From: Flaccisagitta enflata | Lineage: Eukaryota; Chaetognatha; Sagittoidea; Aphragmophora | Direction: 5' to 3' | NCBI GenBank assembly: GCA_965153355.1 | Contig: OZ231126.1 | Location: 112,530,001-112,594,000, forward strand | Length of the DNA stretch: 64,000 bases | Shown here: positions 11,881 through 21,380 of the stretch, piece after piece | Layout of the letters: every line of letters begins with the position of its first letter | How positions within the stretch are numbered: position 1 is the stretch's first letter | Program-made: the position numbers and the translations under genes | Notes under the pieces: generated by a model | Seen by the model: the letters and a program-made list of their open reading frames with translations, nothing else | What the model was told of the DNA's origin: nothing | Database searches by the model: none

Positions 11881-12245
11881 GCCTATGGAGCGGGGCGTTT
11901 TGGCTCAGGCAGAAGGCGGAAATGGAGTGGAGCAAAGTGGATCGGAAGATTCAGATGGAGAAGTTACTGTAACTGTTGATTATGAGGTGATGGACACTGT
12001 CGAGTTGAGTAGGAGAGTTAGGATTATGGAGCAGTGCTTTGACATGCTGGAGCTGAGACTTTCAAAATATGAAGATTCAGCACAGCTAAGAATGAGCGCT
12101 CTGTCGTCAAAGAGAAAGATAACAAAGGATGTGATGCTTGGCAGTATGAAATCTGCCATCCAAGATTTGGCTTCTAAGAACTACGGAATTTCTCGTAATC
12201 AAATGAGGAAATATGTGGCAGACAATCTGGAGATTGATCTTAGTA

Positions 12246-12249
12246 GGAA
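12246..12249. other. E2 target-site duplication, left copy (GGAA)
   Basis: GGAA directly precedes the left LTR, and the same four bases follow the right LTR at 24419-24422. The left flank TAGTAGGAA and right flank GGAATTCCTACTA share GGAA, so the empty site was palindromic. Confidence 0.85.
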
Positions 12250-12628
12250 GGTATGGAATGGTCCGCTTGGACCAATCCAATACTGAAATAAAAAGATCAA
12301 TTCTTCAGATTCTTGACTTTATTCTCGGATCTCAATAATAAAGGCTACAGTAAATATGGGCGAAATGCGATAGAATGAGGTCTCACTGTACTGACGCTTA
12401 CCTGAAATAAAAAGATCAATTCTTCAGATTCTTGACTTTATTCTCGGATCTGAAGAATTGGGCTGGGCTTGGTATTTATAATGCCAGCAGATCTTGAATG
12501 TGGTTGCATAGAATGGTTGTGGGTATGAAACTAAAATAGCGGACCCGTAGAGAAATGATAAATGAATACGTAAGAAATATCTGAGGTTAGAGGGGTGGAT
12601 AGGGGCTGAATAAGGCGGGTGCCTAACC
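12250..12628 (-). repeat. E2 3' LTR
   Basis: 379 bp, matching 24040-24418 except for two substitutions (tatggg/taaggg near 12355 and actgac/attgac near 12393). Its ends read GGT...ACC and not the usual TG...CA. It contains an internal ~50-bp direct repeat around 'aataaaaagatcaattcttc' (12286 and 12405), which duplicates an AATAAA polyadenylation-like hexamer on the plus strand. Confidence 0.9.
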
Positions 12629-12640
12629 TCCCCCCCCTAT
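12629..12640 (-). other. E2 polypurine tract
   Basis: On the minus strand, AATAGGGGGGGGA lies directly against the 3' LTR. This is the expected position and composition of the primer for plus-strand DNA synthesis. Confidence 0.8.
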
Positions 12641-12984
12641 TGCTTGGATCCTCCTACTGTACTGTAGGAGGATTCAAAAAAAACAGCGAACCGCCTTATT
12701 CTCGGTCGCGTTTTCCATTCAGTGTAACCACAAACAGGATTTTTGAAATACCTTCATGGCAACCGATACAATCAACTAAGCAACTATTCAAACGCGTGGA
12801 ATGTAAAGGAGAGTAAAAGTGAAAGAATACAGCGCTGCTTTTCCACACATTTTCCATCGAGAAATCAAATTCATTTTCTACCGCGTGATAACTGAGCTCC
12901 AACGCAACGTCCACGCCGTGTGCTACTTATCTTCAACATATCAAAAGATAGGATCGTCACGTGAACGCCCGTGAACAATTTAAT

Positions 12985-13710
12985 ATGAGGCTAACGATCG
13001 TTTTTGTTATCGCGCTCATCGCCACCTGTGTTGCTGCGAAAGATGAGGAGGCGGGGGAATTCGGTTTGGAGGAGTGGGTGAAAAAGTTAGGGGCTAATAC
13101 ACTCGGCTCTTGCCGTCAAAAGTTCACCGAACTCGTTAAGAAGCTAGGCTATAAGTACGTATTTTGTTCACGGCAGTTGTCACATTATGACGTTGTTTCT
13201 ATTTATACGGTTCAAAAGCATCAACTCACCCTGAAAATTGACTAAAATAACAACAGACGATCAAACAAGTCGCAAAAAGTGTTACCGACGGACGGACCGA
13301 CCGACCGACTGATTCGAATATCCATCAAAAATATCTTTAATTTCCACCTTTTTTTTTTTTCTCATCTTTACATTTTTTCATCATATAGCAAGGGTGACGC
13401 GCCTTGCAACATCGTTTTGTATACTACCCCTACTGGAAAAATCACTGCGACTTCGTGTATGCCGGTCGACGATAGATACCGCAAATCTGAGTTCAAACAA
13501 CAAATTATCGCCAACACCGATTACGTTGAGGTCATGGAATACGTGTTAATTGCCTTGGGAATTTTCAATTTCATTTCCGGTCTCTATCGTCATTACTACG
13601 CACGGCTCAATGCCGCACAACAACTAGCGGCACTTTACAATGCCCAAAATACTCCACCGGTGCAACGAAGAAACAGTATGGCCTTACTCCGTGTGGCCGA
13701 TGCTCAATGA
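12985..13710 (+). CDS. Spliced antisense gene in E2: secreted/membrane protein
   Basis: Exon 1 (12985-13154) starts with ATG and encodes a clear signal peptide (RLTIVFVIALIATCVAA) and a charged helical region. A donor (AA|GTACGT at 13155) and a pyrimidine-rich acceptor ending in ATAG (13388) define an intron of 234 bp. Exon 2 (13389-13710) continues in frame with two Cys-containing segments, a membrane segment (VLIALGIFNFISGLY) and a basic cytoplasmic tail. The product would be ~163 residues, a small type I membrane protein. It runs opposite to gag-pol, between pol and the 3' LTR. A (GACC/GGAC) microsatellite lies in the intron. No homologue is recognised. Confidence 0.55.
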
Positions 13711-14837
13711 GGTATAAATAACCCGGTTGGAAACAGGGCCAAATGTAAACAAGTACACAACCAATATGGCAAGTTATCCTTCATCTACCGGATAACTATC
13801 ATTAGTCTGATCAATGATTTAAAGGCAAAAATACACCTAAATAAATAACATTATACTCTTGGCCAGTATAGTAAATTCGAGTTTACGCTGATTGGAAAGA
13901 GAAACATGAAAAAATAATTTGAGCCGAAATACAACTGGCCACCAAATCACCGACCGTTCATACCTCCAATTCTCACGCTTGTTTCCGTTTCAATTTCCCT
14001 TTTTTTTTCCAAAAACACTTTTTTCTCTTTTTCAGCGTGTCATCAACAGCCTTTTAACCATATTGACGGTTTCCCATTTTTTCTCTAAATTCATCTATTT
14101 TCATCGTGATATGTTTTTTTCTCGATCATCATCATTGTCATTCTCTCTTTTTTTTCTACCGGTTTCTTTGAAAACTTTTTTTTCCAACAATCAGTCTCAT
14201 CGGACTTTCTCTTTTTTTTCTTTTTCTGTCGACTTCTTTTTTTCGACTTTTTTTTCGACTTTTTTTTTCGACTCTTTTTCCTTTTCTCGCCTTTTTTTTT
14301 TCTTTCCCGACTTTTTTCTCGGTTTTTTTTCTTGACTTTTCTTTTATGCGTTAGCCTTTTAAATAAATGTTTGTATCTTTCGCAAACAAAAGCGCCCCTA
14401 GTGTACAAAAGGGTTGGTTGTTCATTTGTTCATTTTTCGGTCACTTCATTCATTTCATTCTCACGCGTTCAACAACCAGTCCCCTTGACGGACTCAAAAC
14501 ATTCACACTACTTGGCCAAGTTTTACACGCATACTTCACATCATGCCATACAAACTTCGACGCTTTTCCATTTGTCCATTCAAAAGTCCGTCCATCACAA
14601 AATTGCACATAATTTAGACGCGCATTTAATCGCTTTCAAACTTCTTTTTCTCTTCACAGATCGATCCATTTTGATTCTACAAAGGGCCGATTTTGGTTTT
14701 TATCCCTTTTTCCCTTGAATTTTTTTTCAAAACTTTTTTTTCTCTTTTTTCTCTTCTGTCTGTTTACACAGTCCGTAAAATCACTTCATTCTTTTTTCAT
14801 TTTTGGGTCCAGCCTAAGATACACCCCTTCGCCTGCC
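13711..14837. other. Pyrimidine-rich non-coding part of E2
   Basis: After the first antisense gene there is a short hairpin (AGTTATCC at 13772, paired with GGATAACT). A long T/C-rich tract from ~13975 to 14345 with repeated TTTTTTTCGAC-like units follows. I see no convincing ORF. On the plus strand this region would be the leader of the 14838 ORF. Confidence 0.5.
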
Positions 14838-15248
14838 ATGGAAGAGTTTCAGATGTACAACGGGAGTTGGGTGGAGGACTATCTTGATGAGTCCTCCACT
14901 CAACTCCCCGGTCCAACGATCGCGTCCTTGGTTACGGACAACCACGCGGCGGTGACGTGGGGGTCAGTGGCTGGCGTTGTGGCGTTCTTGGGGGCGGCAA
15001 CGGGGTTTTTAGCCGCTGCCAGAGCCAAGATTCAAGCCGTGGACAGGCTCCTGTCCCGGATCCAATCTGGCCTGGTGGCGGCTTTCAACTTCCTTAGCCG
15101 CCGCCAACAACGCCATGACGCCTCCACTTCTCCCATGGCATCGCCGGGCGTCGGTGGCAATTCCGGTCCGAGGAATGCCACCGACTCAATCAGAATAGAG
15201 ATGAGAGGATGCAGACAGGCGGAGGGGGGTAGGACTGTGTATATTTAG
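14838..15248 (+). CDS. Antisense ORF in E2: single-pass membrane protein
   Basis: ATG 14838 has a good context (gccATGG). The product is ~136 residues. A short acidic N-terminal part with one N-glycosylation sequon (NGS) is followed by a hydrophobic Ala/Gly-rich segment (AVTWGSVAGVVAFLGAATGF), a basic amphipathic region and a Ser/Gly-rich tail. It ends ~120 bp short of the convergent pol stop. Topology would be a single pass with an extracellular N-terminus. It may be a second exon or an independent gene; no homologue is recognised. Confidence 0.5.
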   Translation: MEEFQMYNGSWVEDYLDESSTQLPGPTIASLVTDNHAAVTWGSVAGVVAFLGAATGFLAAARAKIQAVDRLLSRIQSGLVAAFNFLSRRQQRHDASTSPMASPGVGGNSGPRNATDSIRIEMRGCRQAEGGRTVYI

Positions 15249-15365
15249 GTCCTTAAGAATGCTTCCCCATTTTACCCCTTGAGGGAAATTTAAAGTTAAG
15301 CAAATTTTTCATTTTCTCATTTTCTTGTTTTTATCTCTTTTACTCAAACCAAAAAAAATAAAAAA

Positions 15366-18300
15366 CTACCCGTCGATATCATACGTATACAATGCCCTCA
15401 AATCCGCGGTCACGCCTTCTTTTGTGTCTCCAATGCCGACGTTATCAATAAACAAACTGTTTGCTTCCGGTGGCGCCAACAACGCCGTGCGGCGCCGCGT
15501 CATCGGCGGCGACGCTGTTGCTTCGTTTTTCGCTGCGATTTCTTCCATCCGTTTGCAAAGGTAAACTAGAGACTCCTTCGTTTGTCCTCTTGTTTTTAGC
15601 AAATGGTCACCCGGGATTAATGATATTTTCCCGTCCAAAAGTGATTTACATCGGAACGCGTTCGTAGCCACGCGTTGGGTGATCTCATAACAATCCTTTG
15701 TCAATTTGAACGCCATTTTGCGCGCTGATCCAGCTGTGAATGAAGTTCTTTTTCTCAATACCAAATCGCCGACCTTTAACCTTCTTCCAAAGTCCGTGGG
15801 CGATCGTGTTTGTTTACGTTTCAAAAAACATTTGACATTTTCCAACAGTGCTCCCTCTTCGGCTTCCCTCGCCAATGCGACGGCCTCACGCGCAGACTTC
15901 AACCCGCCTCCGCGACCGCTTCCGGCTCCGCTTCCGCCTCCGCTTCCGGCTTCGCCTCCGCTTCCGCTTCCAGCCTCGGACGCGACGTTCATCAGAGGTG
16001 AGGGAGGGTTAGCAAAATGGAGTGAGCGAGGAGTCTGTCCGTGTGCCGTATGCTTTGAATTGTTGTATGTGAATACTGCCTCTGCCACTAGTTTTGGAAA
16101 TGGCATGGATGGATGCGCGGTGTGATATTTGTATGTTAATCGGCTTATAGTTCCTATGCATTTCTCGGCCTTCGATTGGCTACGACTGACGTGTGGTAGT
16201 CCGTGTAGCAATCTTACACCGCCATCTAGTAGATACTTTCTTGTGATTGAGTTGGCCGTAAATATCGCATTGTCCGTGATTATACATGATGGTAGGGTAT
16301 TCCACATACGTCTTAAGTCCATGATCGCGTCCAGTGTGTGTTGATCACCGCACCCAGTGGTGCAAGTTGCGAAGCAGTATCTGGTTAATGCGTCAATGGC
16401 CAGAAATATATAGCGAGGGTTACCACTTGGTGTTGTAAAAGCGTGAAAAGGGCCGGCATAGTCGGCAATTACTGTACCCGCTTGATACGTAATTTGTTCT
16501 CCGTGTTTTTCTGGCCTTGCTTGGCCCGTAACATAATTGTTCAATCTACAGTAGCCGCATAGACTACAGTAAGAATTCACTTTTTTCCTTAGGTTAAAAC
16601 TGTAATATTTGTCGGCTATCGCCGCAAAAGTTTTCTTTTGGCCCAAATGTGATAGCCCAGATGGTTGTTTTGGGTCAAATTCATGAATTTTTTCTATCAG
16701 TTTGTCCATCTGTTTGTCTCCAACTACGACGAGAGGTTTTATTTTTCCATCCTCACTTGTCCATAAGCGTATCATGACTCCTTGGTCCGTCAATTTGTAG
16801 TTAGAGTAGTGAAATAAAAATTTTTGCAGATTTTTAGGCAGACTCAAACTTTCAATTTTTGGCGGTATAGGTTCCTCGCCTTTAATGAAGCGAATACAAT
16901 GCTCTAATTCTGCATCATCCTGCATCTCTTTTATCTTTTTCAGATTCTCATCGTCAAATGATGGAAGATTGACACTAGCGAGGACGTCTTCCACCTCGTC
17001 CTCATCGTCCATGTCCGTTCGTCCTTCCTCCAAATCCTCATCGCTAAGCCCTATGGATGCTATTCTCGCTTCCATCTCATTCTCTATCATCTGTCTACGG
17101 ACTCTGACGTCATCTGATGCTGCCGTCGTCGTCGTGACGTCACCATTTCGCAGCTCCGTCCTCCTCCCGTCTTTCGTGACGTCACTGTCATCGGCGACTC
17201 TGTCATTGTCGCCGTCGTCTCTGTCATCTTCTCTGTCATCTTTCCTCTCATCGCCGTCGTCGCTACGGCGATTTAAGGTGAACTCTTTTACTTTGTCCGC
17301 ATCACTGCGTCCGTCTGTCCTCTCTTTGTCGCTTATATCCATCATTCCTTGTAGTTCACTGTCCACTACGTCTATCTTTTCATCATAGTCGTCGTGAATG
17401 ACATTTGTTTCCTCTTTCAAGTCTATCGCTCTGCTCAGACGTTGCCTTTTGTTCTTTCTGAAGTATTCTTCTATTCTTTTCGCGCGATGTGCACAGAACA
17501 GCTTTTCCCATCCTATTTCAGCACCGTTGGCATCTAGGATTTTATTTTGAGTCAGGCGAGGATAGGTACCAATAGGTGTATTTTTCTGGTCTCCCCCAGG
17601 CTGAATTTTGCTAGTAGGGCGTGTAAACACGTCAGACGGATTTAACCTACCGTCCAAGTAGACGATACGATAGTTAAATCTCTGCAAAGATAGTATTTTG
17701 CGACAGACATCGAGGGGGATAACATCCATACTTGCCCAATCCCGGGTAGTCTCAGAGTCAGTTATGACAAAAAATTCACGACAAATCAGTAAGTGAAAGA
17801 ATTTTCTAGTAGTTAGCCATAGACTCAATAGCTCGAGGAGAAAGATCGGATAGTTACTCCAATTATCTGGTATACAGGAAGACCAGACGCCAATAAGGTG
17901 GAGTTCCTTTTTGACAGGCCCAGGTTTGTTCTTGTCCTTCAATGGTATTTGCATCTGTCCTAGAATTCCAGAGACATGCGAAGAACTTGCATCAGTGAAG
18001 ACAAAAATTGTATCAGAGATACTATTTGAAGGCATTCTCAGTACGTTACAGGCAGGGTCTAAAATGTGGTCAATAGTTGCCTGAAATGCCCGTCTGTGTT
18101 CGTCCGTCGGCCGAAAGCGAACGCCCGGTTTGTTTAGTTGTCTAAGACATGCCGAGAGCTCAGATGTACGGATGGCCAATCGGTTAAACCAGTTAAATAG
18201 GGCCAAATTTGAGTTCAGTTTTTGTTTAGTCTCAGGGAATTGAAGGGCCAACAATTTTTCTCTTTTTTCAGATGAAACTGAAAGGGCCTCCTCAGCCACT

Positions 18301-19247
18301 AAGTGACCTAAGATTCGGGCAGAGGGCCTCAGAAAGATTGATTTCTTAGGATTTAACAAAAACCCATAGAATGAGGTTGTCATCAACATGACAGGCAGGT
18401 CCACTTCAACTTGTTGCAACTTTGTGTAACTGCAAGTTGTGACATCATCCAAGAATGGGAAACTCCTCGCACATGTACTATAACAACGGTCGGACACAAA
18501 ATGCGCGAGATTCGCGCTTTGTACACAACCCATCAACAAACGGTAGCTAGCATAAATTCTACCTAGGGCGTGTATTCCAAAGAGACGCTGTGTGTGCTCG
18601 TCAACGAGTATCTGATGAAAGAATTCCTTGAAATCTTGATTTGAATACACTGTGTAGCCTGAAAGCTTCCTCCTAAACTCATCTAGATTGGGCAGGGGCC
18701 ATGATGAGCAGGCTAGGGATTTGTTCAGTGATCTTTGGTCCACAGTTAGACGTGAGCGGAATTGCACTTTTTGCAGGCCACCATAAAACCTTTCTTCCAA
18801 TACTATCAGACAGTTACTTGCGTAGATGTTTGCAGCCTCACCAGGGTCTACCACCTCTCTTATTACCCCCATCTCAAGCAGCTGTTCAATGTGTTTCTTC
18901 AAATATGGTAATTTCTTGTCAGGGGTAACTCTCACTTTGTCCTTCCTTGGTGTAACATTTGGTAACTGTTGGATTCTGAGCGGTGGGATATTCTGCACAC
19001 CCTTCCTGAACATTTCTTTTCTGTCCTCATTCCAATAACAGTGCTTAAACAAGCACAAAAGATTCTTTAACTTGGTGAGATATGGTTCTTCAATCCCTTC
19101 AAAGTTAAAATTGCTCAAAAATTCACTATTAGAAGGCCAATATGGGCATTCTATGCTCTTTTTTATTTCCTCAGCCCAATTGATGTTGTTTACCGGTAGG
19201 GGAAAATTTGGCGTTGATGTAGAAGCTGTTATGTCTAACTTGATCCC
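15366..19247 (-). CDS. pol: E2 Pol: RT, RNase H, integrase
   Basis: The frame is open from directly after the protease UGA (19248-19250) to 15366, about 1290 codons. RT landmarks are LTVDQRSLNKS, an SNQDFKEFFHQILVD block and an active site SFPFLDDV (FLDD, not YVDD). RNase H shows DASSSHVSG, an ELLSLW helix, FVITDSETT and DGRLNPSDV. A ~130-residue Asp/Arg/Glu-rich linker (nucleotides ~16900-17400) separates it from the integrase, which has an H-H-C-C zinc site (CSLCGYC) and D-D-E residues (IADYAG, IITDNA, KAEKCIG). A Gly/Ser-rich insert lies in the C-terminal part. There is no internal stop, so it may be active. Confidence 0.95.
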   Translation of the reverse strand, partial: GIKLDITASTSTPNFPLPVNNINWAEEIKKSIECPYWPSNSEFLSNFNFEGIEEPYLTKLKNLLCLFKHCYWNEDRKEMFRKGVQNIPPLRIQQLPNVTPRKDKVRVTPDKKLPYLKKHIEQLLEMGVIREVVDPGEAANIYASNCLIVLEERFYGGLQKVQFRSRLTVDQRSLNKSLACSSWPLPNLDEFRRKLSGYTVYSNQDFKEFFHQILVDEHTQRLFGIHALGRIYASYRLLMGCVQSANLAHFVSDRCYSTCARSFPFLDDVTTCSYTKLQQVEVDLPVMLMTTSFYGFLLNPKKSIFLRPSARILGHLVAEEALSVSSEKREKLLALQFPETKQKLNSNLALFNWFNRLAIRTSELSACLRQLNKPGVRFRPTDEHRRAFQATIDHILDPACNVLRMPSNSISDTIFVFTDASSSHVSGILGQMQIPLKDKNKPGPVKKELHLIGVWSSCIPDNWSNYPIFLLELLSLWLTTRKFFHLLICREFFVITDSETTRDWASMDVIPLDVCRKILSLQRFNYRIVYLDGRLNPSDVFTRPTSKIQPGGDQKNTPIGTYPRLTQNKILDANGAEIGWEKLFCAHRAKRIEEYFRKNKRQRLSRAIDLKEETNVIHDDYDEKIDVVDSELQGMMDISDKERTDGRSDADKVKEFTLNRRSDDGDERKDDREDDRDDGDNDRVADDSDVTKDGRRTELRNGDVTTTTAASDDVRVRRQMIENEMEARIASIGLSDEDLEEGRTDMDDEDEVEDVLASVNLPSFDDENLKKIKEMQDDAELEHCIRFIKGEEPIPPKIESLSLPKNLQKFLFHYSNYKLTDQGVMIRLWTSEDGKIKPLVVVGDKQMDKLIEKIHEFDPKQPSGLSHLGQKKTFAAIADKYYSFNLRKKVNSYCSLCGYCRLNNYVTGQARPEKHGEQITYQAGTVIADYAGPFHAFTTPSGNPRYIFLAIDALTRYCFATCTTGCGDQHTLDAIMDLRRMWNTLPSCIITDNAIFTANSITRKYLLDGGVRLLHGLPHVSRSQSKAEKCIGTISRLTYKYHTAHPSMPFPKLVAEAVFTYNNSKHTAHGQTPRSLHFANPPSPLMNVASEAGSGSGGEAGSGGGSGAGSGRGGGLKSAREAVALAREAEEGALLENVKCFLKRKQTRSPTDFGRRLKVGDLVLRKRTSFTAGSARKMAFKLTKDCYEITQRVATNAFRCKSLLDGKISLIPGDHLLKTRGQTKESLVYLCKRMEEIAAKNEATASPPMTRRRTALLAPPEANSLFIDNVGIGDTKEGVTADLRALYTYDIDG

Positions 19248-19250
19248 TCA
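19242..19250 (-). promoter_or_regulatory. Candidate readthrough site between E2 protease and pol
   Basis: Minus strand reads UGA-GGG-AUC and the frame continues into pol without an ATG before the RT region. A G-rich downstream context recalls gammaretroviral readthrough, which needs a pseudoknot; I could not confirm one. The sequence AG|GTGAGG at the same place also looks like a splice donor. Confidence 0.55.
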
Positions 19251-21344
19251 CCTTAAGCATGACGTAATCTCCTCATTGCTAAGCCTTTGCCTGCCTATCA
19301 ATTCTGAAAATAGCACTCGTCCGTCCTCTTCCTCTTCTAATACTTCGCCTATATTCACTTCCTCCTCATTTGCTCTCTTTTCTGCTTGTCCTGCATGTTT
19401 CCTTACAGCTCCGTCGCTCCGTCCTGAAGCTCCTGCTGACGCTGCTACATCCACCCCTTCGCTGCTCCCAAAAATGCCTGTGAAAGCAGCCTCCTTCTCT
19501 TTATACGTCTCTCTCTTTTCCTCTCCGTGTGTTTCCTTTTCCTCACTTGTCTCTGTCTCTGTCTCATCCTCTCTCTTTGTTTTGTATGTAACTGTCTCTG
19601 CTCCTCCTCTTTTCGTCATTTCCCTTTCTCTCTTTCTATCTATCTTCGCCTCGCCGCGTTCCGCTGCGCCCAGATTTCTGATTTCATGATTCAATTCCTC
19701 GCCTTTTTTCTCCATCCAGTTTTCAGCGTTTGTCCATTTTCGTTCTCTCCCAATAAGGGCCTTATGTTTCTTCTCCAAATTCGTTCCACCCCTATATACG
19801 ACGTCATCGACGTGCTCGTGGCCATATGGGCATTCATCAATTGCTGCGCGTGCGCTCTTCTTTGCGTCTGTATGTCTGTATGTTTCATTCATCATAGAAT
19901 CTACCAAAGCGATGTTCACACTATTCGCGCGGGACTCTTTCTCTCTTACGTTTCTTTCTACTTTGTCTTTTTCTGTCTTCTTCTTTTGTGGCTCTATCTC
20001 TGTCTGTGCCTTTCTTTCTCTTTCAATTTCCTCTTTTTCTTTCTCTTCGTCTTTCTTTCCTCTCCTCTTTCCTCTTTCTTCGCCTTCTAGCAACTTTTTA
20101 TCGCGAGGCGGCGATATATGTGGCTGTATCCGTTTGTCTGTCTCTTTTCTCTCTTTTTTTCTATCCTCGTCTTTTTCTATCGCGTCTCTCGGATCACTCT
20201 CAGTCATTCCGACTACATTTTTCTCGTCATTCTTAGTCATTCCGACCCCGTTGTGTTCGTCATTCCGGGTCATTCTGACCCCGCCTTTTTCATTCTTATC
20301 ATTTTCAGTCGTCCATTCTTTCTCGACGCAATCTATTAACAATGAAATTTTCTCCACTTCCAGATGAAATATTTTCGCTCCGGTTGTATCATTTCGTTCC
20401 TCGCTCTCCAATTTGTGACTTACGACTTCGCCTATTAACCAGCCCTTCCTTATCGTCAACTCATCGTCGCTCAAATTACTGATTGGTACGTTGTATTGTT
20501 TTGTGTCTGGCTGAAAAGTTATCGATGGGATGTATAACTGAGCCACGTTTTCGTCATAGAATGACATTAAGCTGTGCATGCATTTGGAACTGAATTTCGG
20601 GCTGATTGAACATTTGACAAAAGTGATTGATGCTGGCTTTACTGTGATTGACTGGCTCGTCCTCATCCAATAATTCTTCCTCAGATTGGGCATTTTTCTA
20701 TCGATGTATGTGTCATTCCATTGCTTTCTTCTCATTTCTAGGTCCTTTTCTGCCTCGCTGATTGAAGGGGTGGTCAAGAAAGGGAAACTGCCGACCGTGA
20801 AAATTTCCTGCCCTGTACTGAAATCCAGCTGCAACGTTGAATCTCTTAAAAGGTCAGTACCTATGATAGACAGTGGTATTTCACACACATAAAATTCCAA
20901 ATCAACACTCACTGGAAATAGGTCAACTGTCACTCTTACTTTCTCAGTCACCATAGCACCCACTTTTCCTGAGAATCCTTTAATCTCAAATGGTTCTTTC
21001 AACGATATCTTATCAAAATCTGTCACCAAAGATGCCTGTACCAAAGAAATCTCGGCCCCGCTGTCTAAAAAGAAATTACAGAGTGTTCCGTCATTGCTGT
21101 CATCATTCACCATCCCAATATTGTCATTCTCACCACCTTCCTTCTCCTCATCATTCCTTCCCTCCTTCTTGTTTTGCCTTAGCATGCCGCTTATGAAATA
21201 TTTTTGTCCCTTTGTCATGTTAATTGAACAAACATTTGCTTCTTTCTTTCCTTCCTTTAAATTTTGATTGCTTGAAATGTTTTCACTGTACTCATTTGGC
21301 GTTGTTGAAGTCGATAGGCATAATAATTTGTCAGTCACACTCAT
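19248..21344 (-). CDS. E2 protease polyprotein segment
   Basis: The first ATG in this segment is at 21344, but the frame is open from the Gag UGA at 21378. FFLDSGAEIS is the catalytic Asp motif of retroviral-type aspartic proteases, and SIIGTDLLRD is the matching C-terminal psi-loop region. After ~330 residues the protein becomes extremely Glu/Lys/Arg-rich for more than 300 residues, an unusual extension with no known domain. The segment ends in UGA, after which pol continues in the same frame. Maturation of Gag-Pol would be its role. Confidence 0.9.
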   Translation of the reverse strand: MSVTDKLLCLSTSTTPNEYSENISSNQNLKEGKKEANVCSINMTKGQKYFISGMLRQNKKEGRNDEEKEGGENDNIGMVNDDSNDGTLCNFFLDSGAEISLVQASLVTDFDKISLKEPFEIKGFSGKVGAMVTEKVRVTVDLFPVSVDLEFYVCEIPLSIIGTDLLRDSTLQLDFSTGQEIFTVGSFPFLTTPSISEAEKDLEMRRKQWNDTYIDRKMPNLRKNYWMRTSQSITVKPASITFVKCSISPKFSSKCMHSLMSFYDENVAQLYIPSITFQPDTKQYNVPISNLSDDELTIRKGWLIGEVVSHKLESEERNDTTGAKIFHLEVEKISLLIDCVEKEWTTENDKNEKGGVRMTRNDEHNGVGMTKNDEKNVVGMTESDPRDAIEKDEDRKKERKETDKRIQPHISPPRDKKLLEGEERGKRRGKKDEEKEKEEIERERKAQTEIEPQKKKTEKDKVERNVREKESRANSVNIALVDSMMNETYRHTDAKKSARAAIDECPYGHEHVDDVVYRGGTNLEKKHKALIGRERKWTNAENWMEKKGEELNHEIRNLGAAERGEAKIDRKREREMTKRGGAETVTYKTKREDETETETSEEKETHGEEKRETYKEKEAAFTGIFGSSEGVDVAASAGASGRSDGAVRKHAGQAEKRANEEEVNIGEVLEEEEDGRVLFSELIGRQRLSNEEITSCLR

Positions 21345-21371
21345 TTCATTGTCAGATTTATGCGTCTGCTG

Positions 21372-21380
21372 TAATTGTCA
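21372..21380 (-). promoter_or_regulatory. Candidate readthrough site between E2 gag and protease
   Basis: Minus strand reads UGA-CAA-UUA. CAAUUA fits the CARYYA consensus of tobamovirus-type leaky stop codons. Gag and protease are in the same frame on either side, so readthrough gives a fusion without frameshifting. Confidence 0.7.

Noticed and set aside
12405-12470. Internal LTR duplication as a third LTR
   Set aside because: It is a ~50-bp repeat within the LTR, present in both copies.
13919-14408. Phe-rich ORF and its Lys-rich complement
   Set aside because: Low-complexity T/C tract; no signal of coding.
16885-17388. Plus-strand Ser-rich ORF inside E2 pol
   Set aside because: It is the complement of the charged linker of Pol and has no independent support; the same holds for plus-strand ORFs at 19072-20400 and 21550-22000.
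19248-21380. UGA as a sense codon in this genome
   Set aside because: Other genes here end in UGA, for example 11220 and 13708, and only the element boundaries show in-frame UGA.
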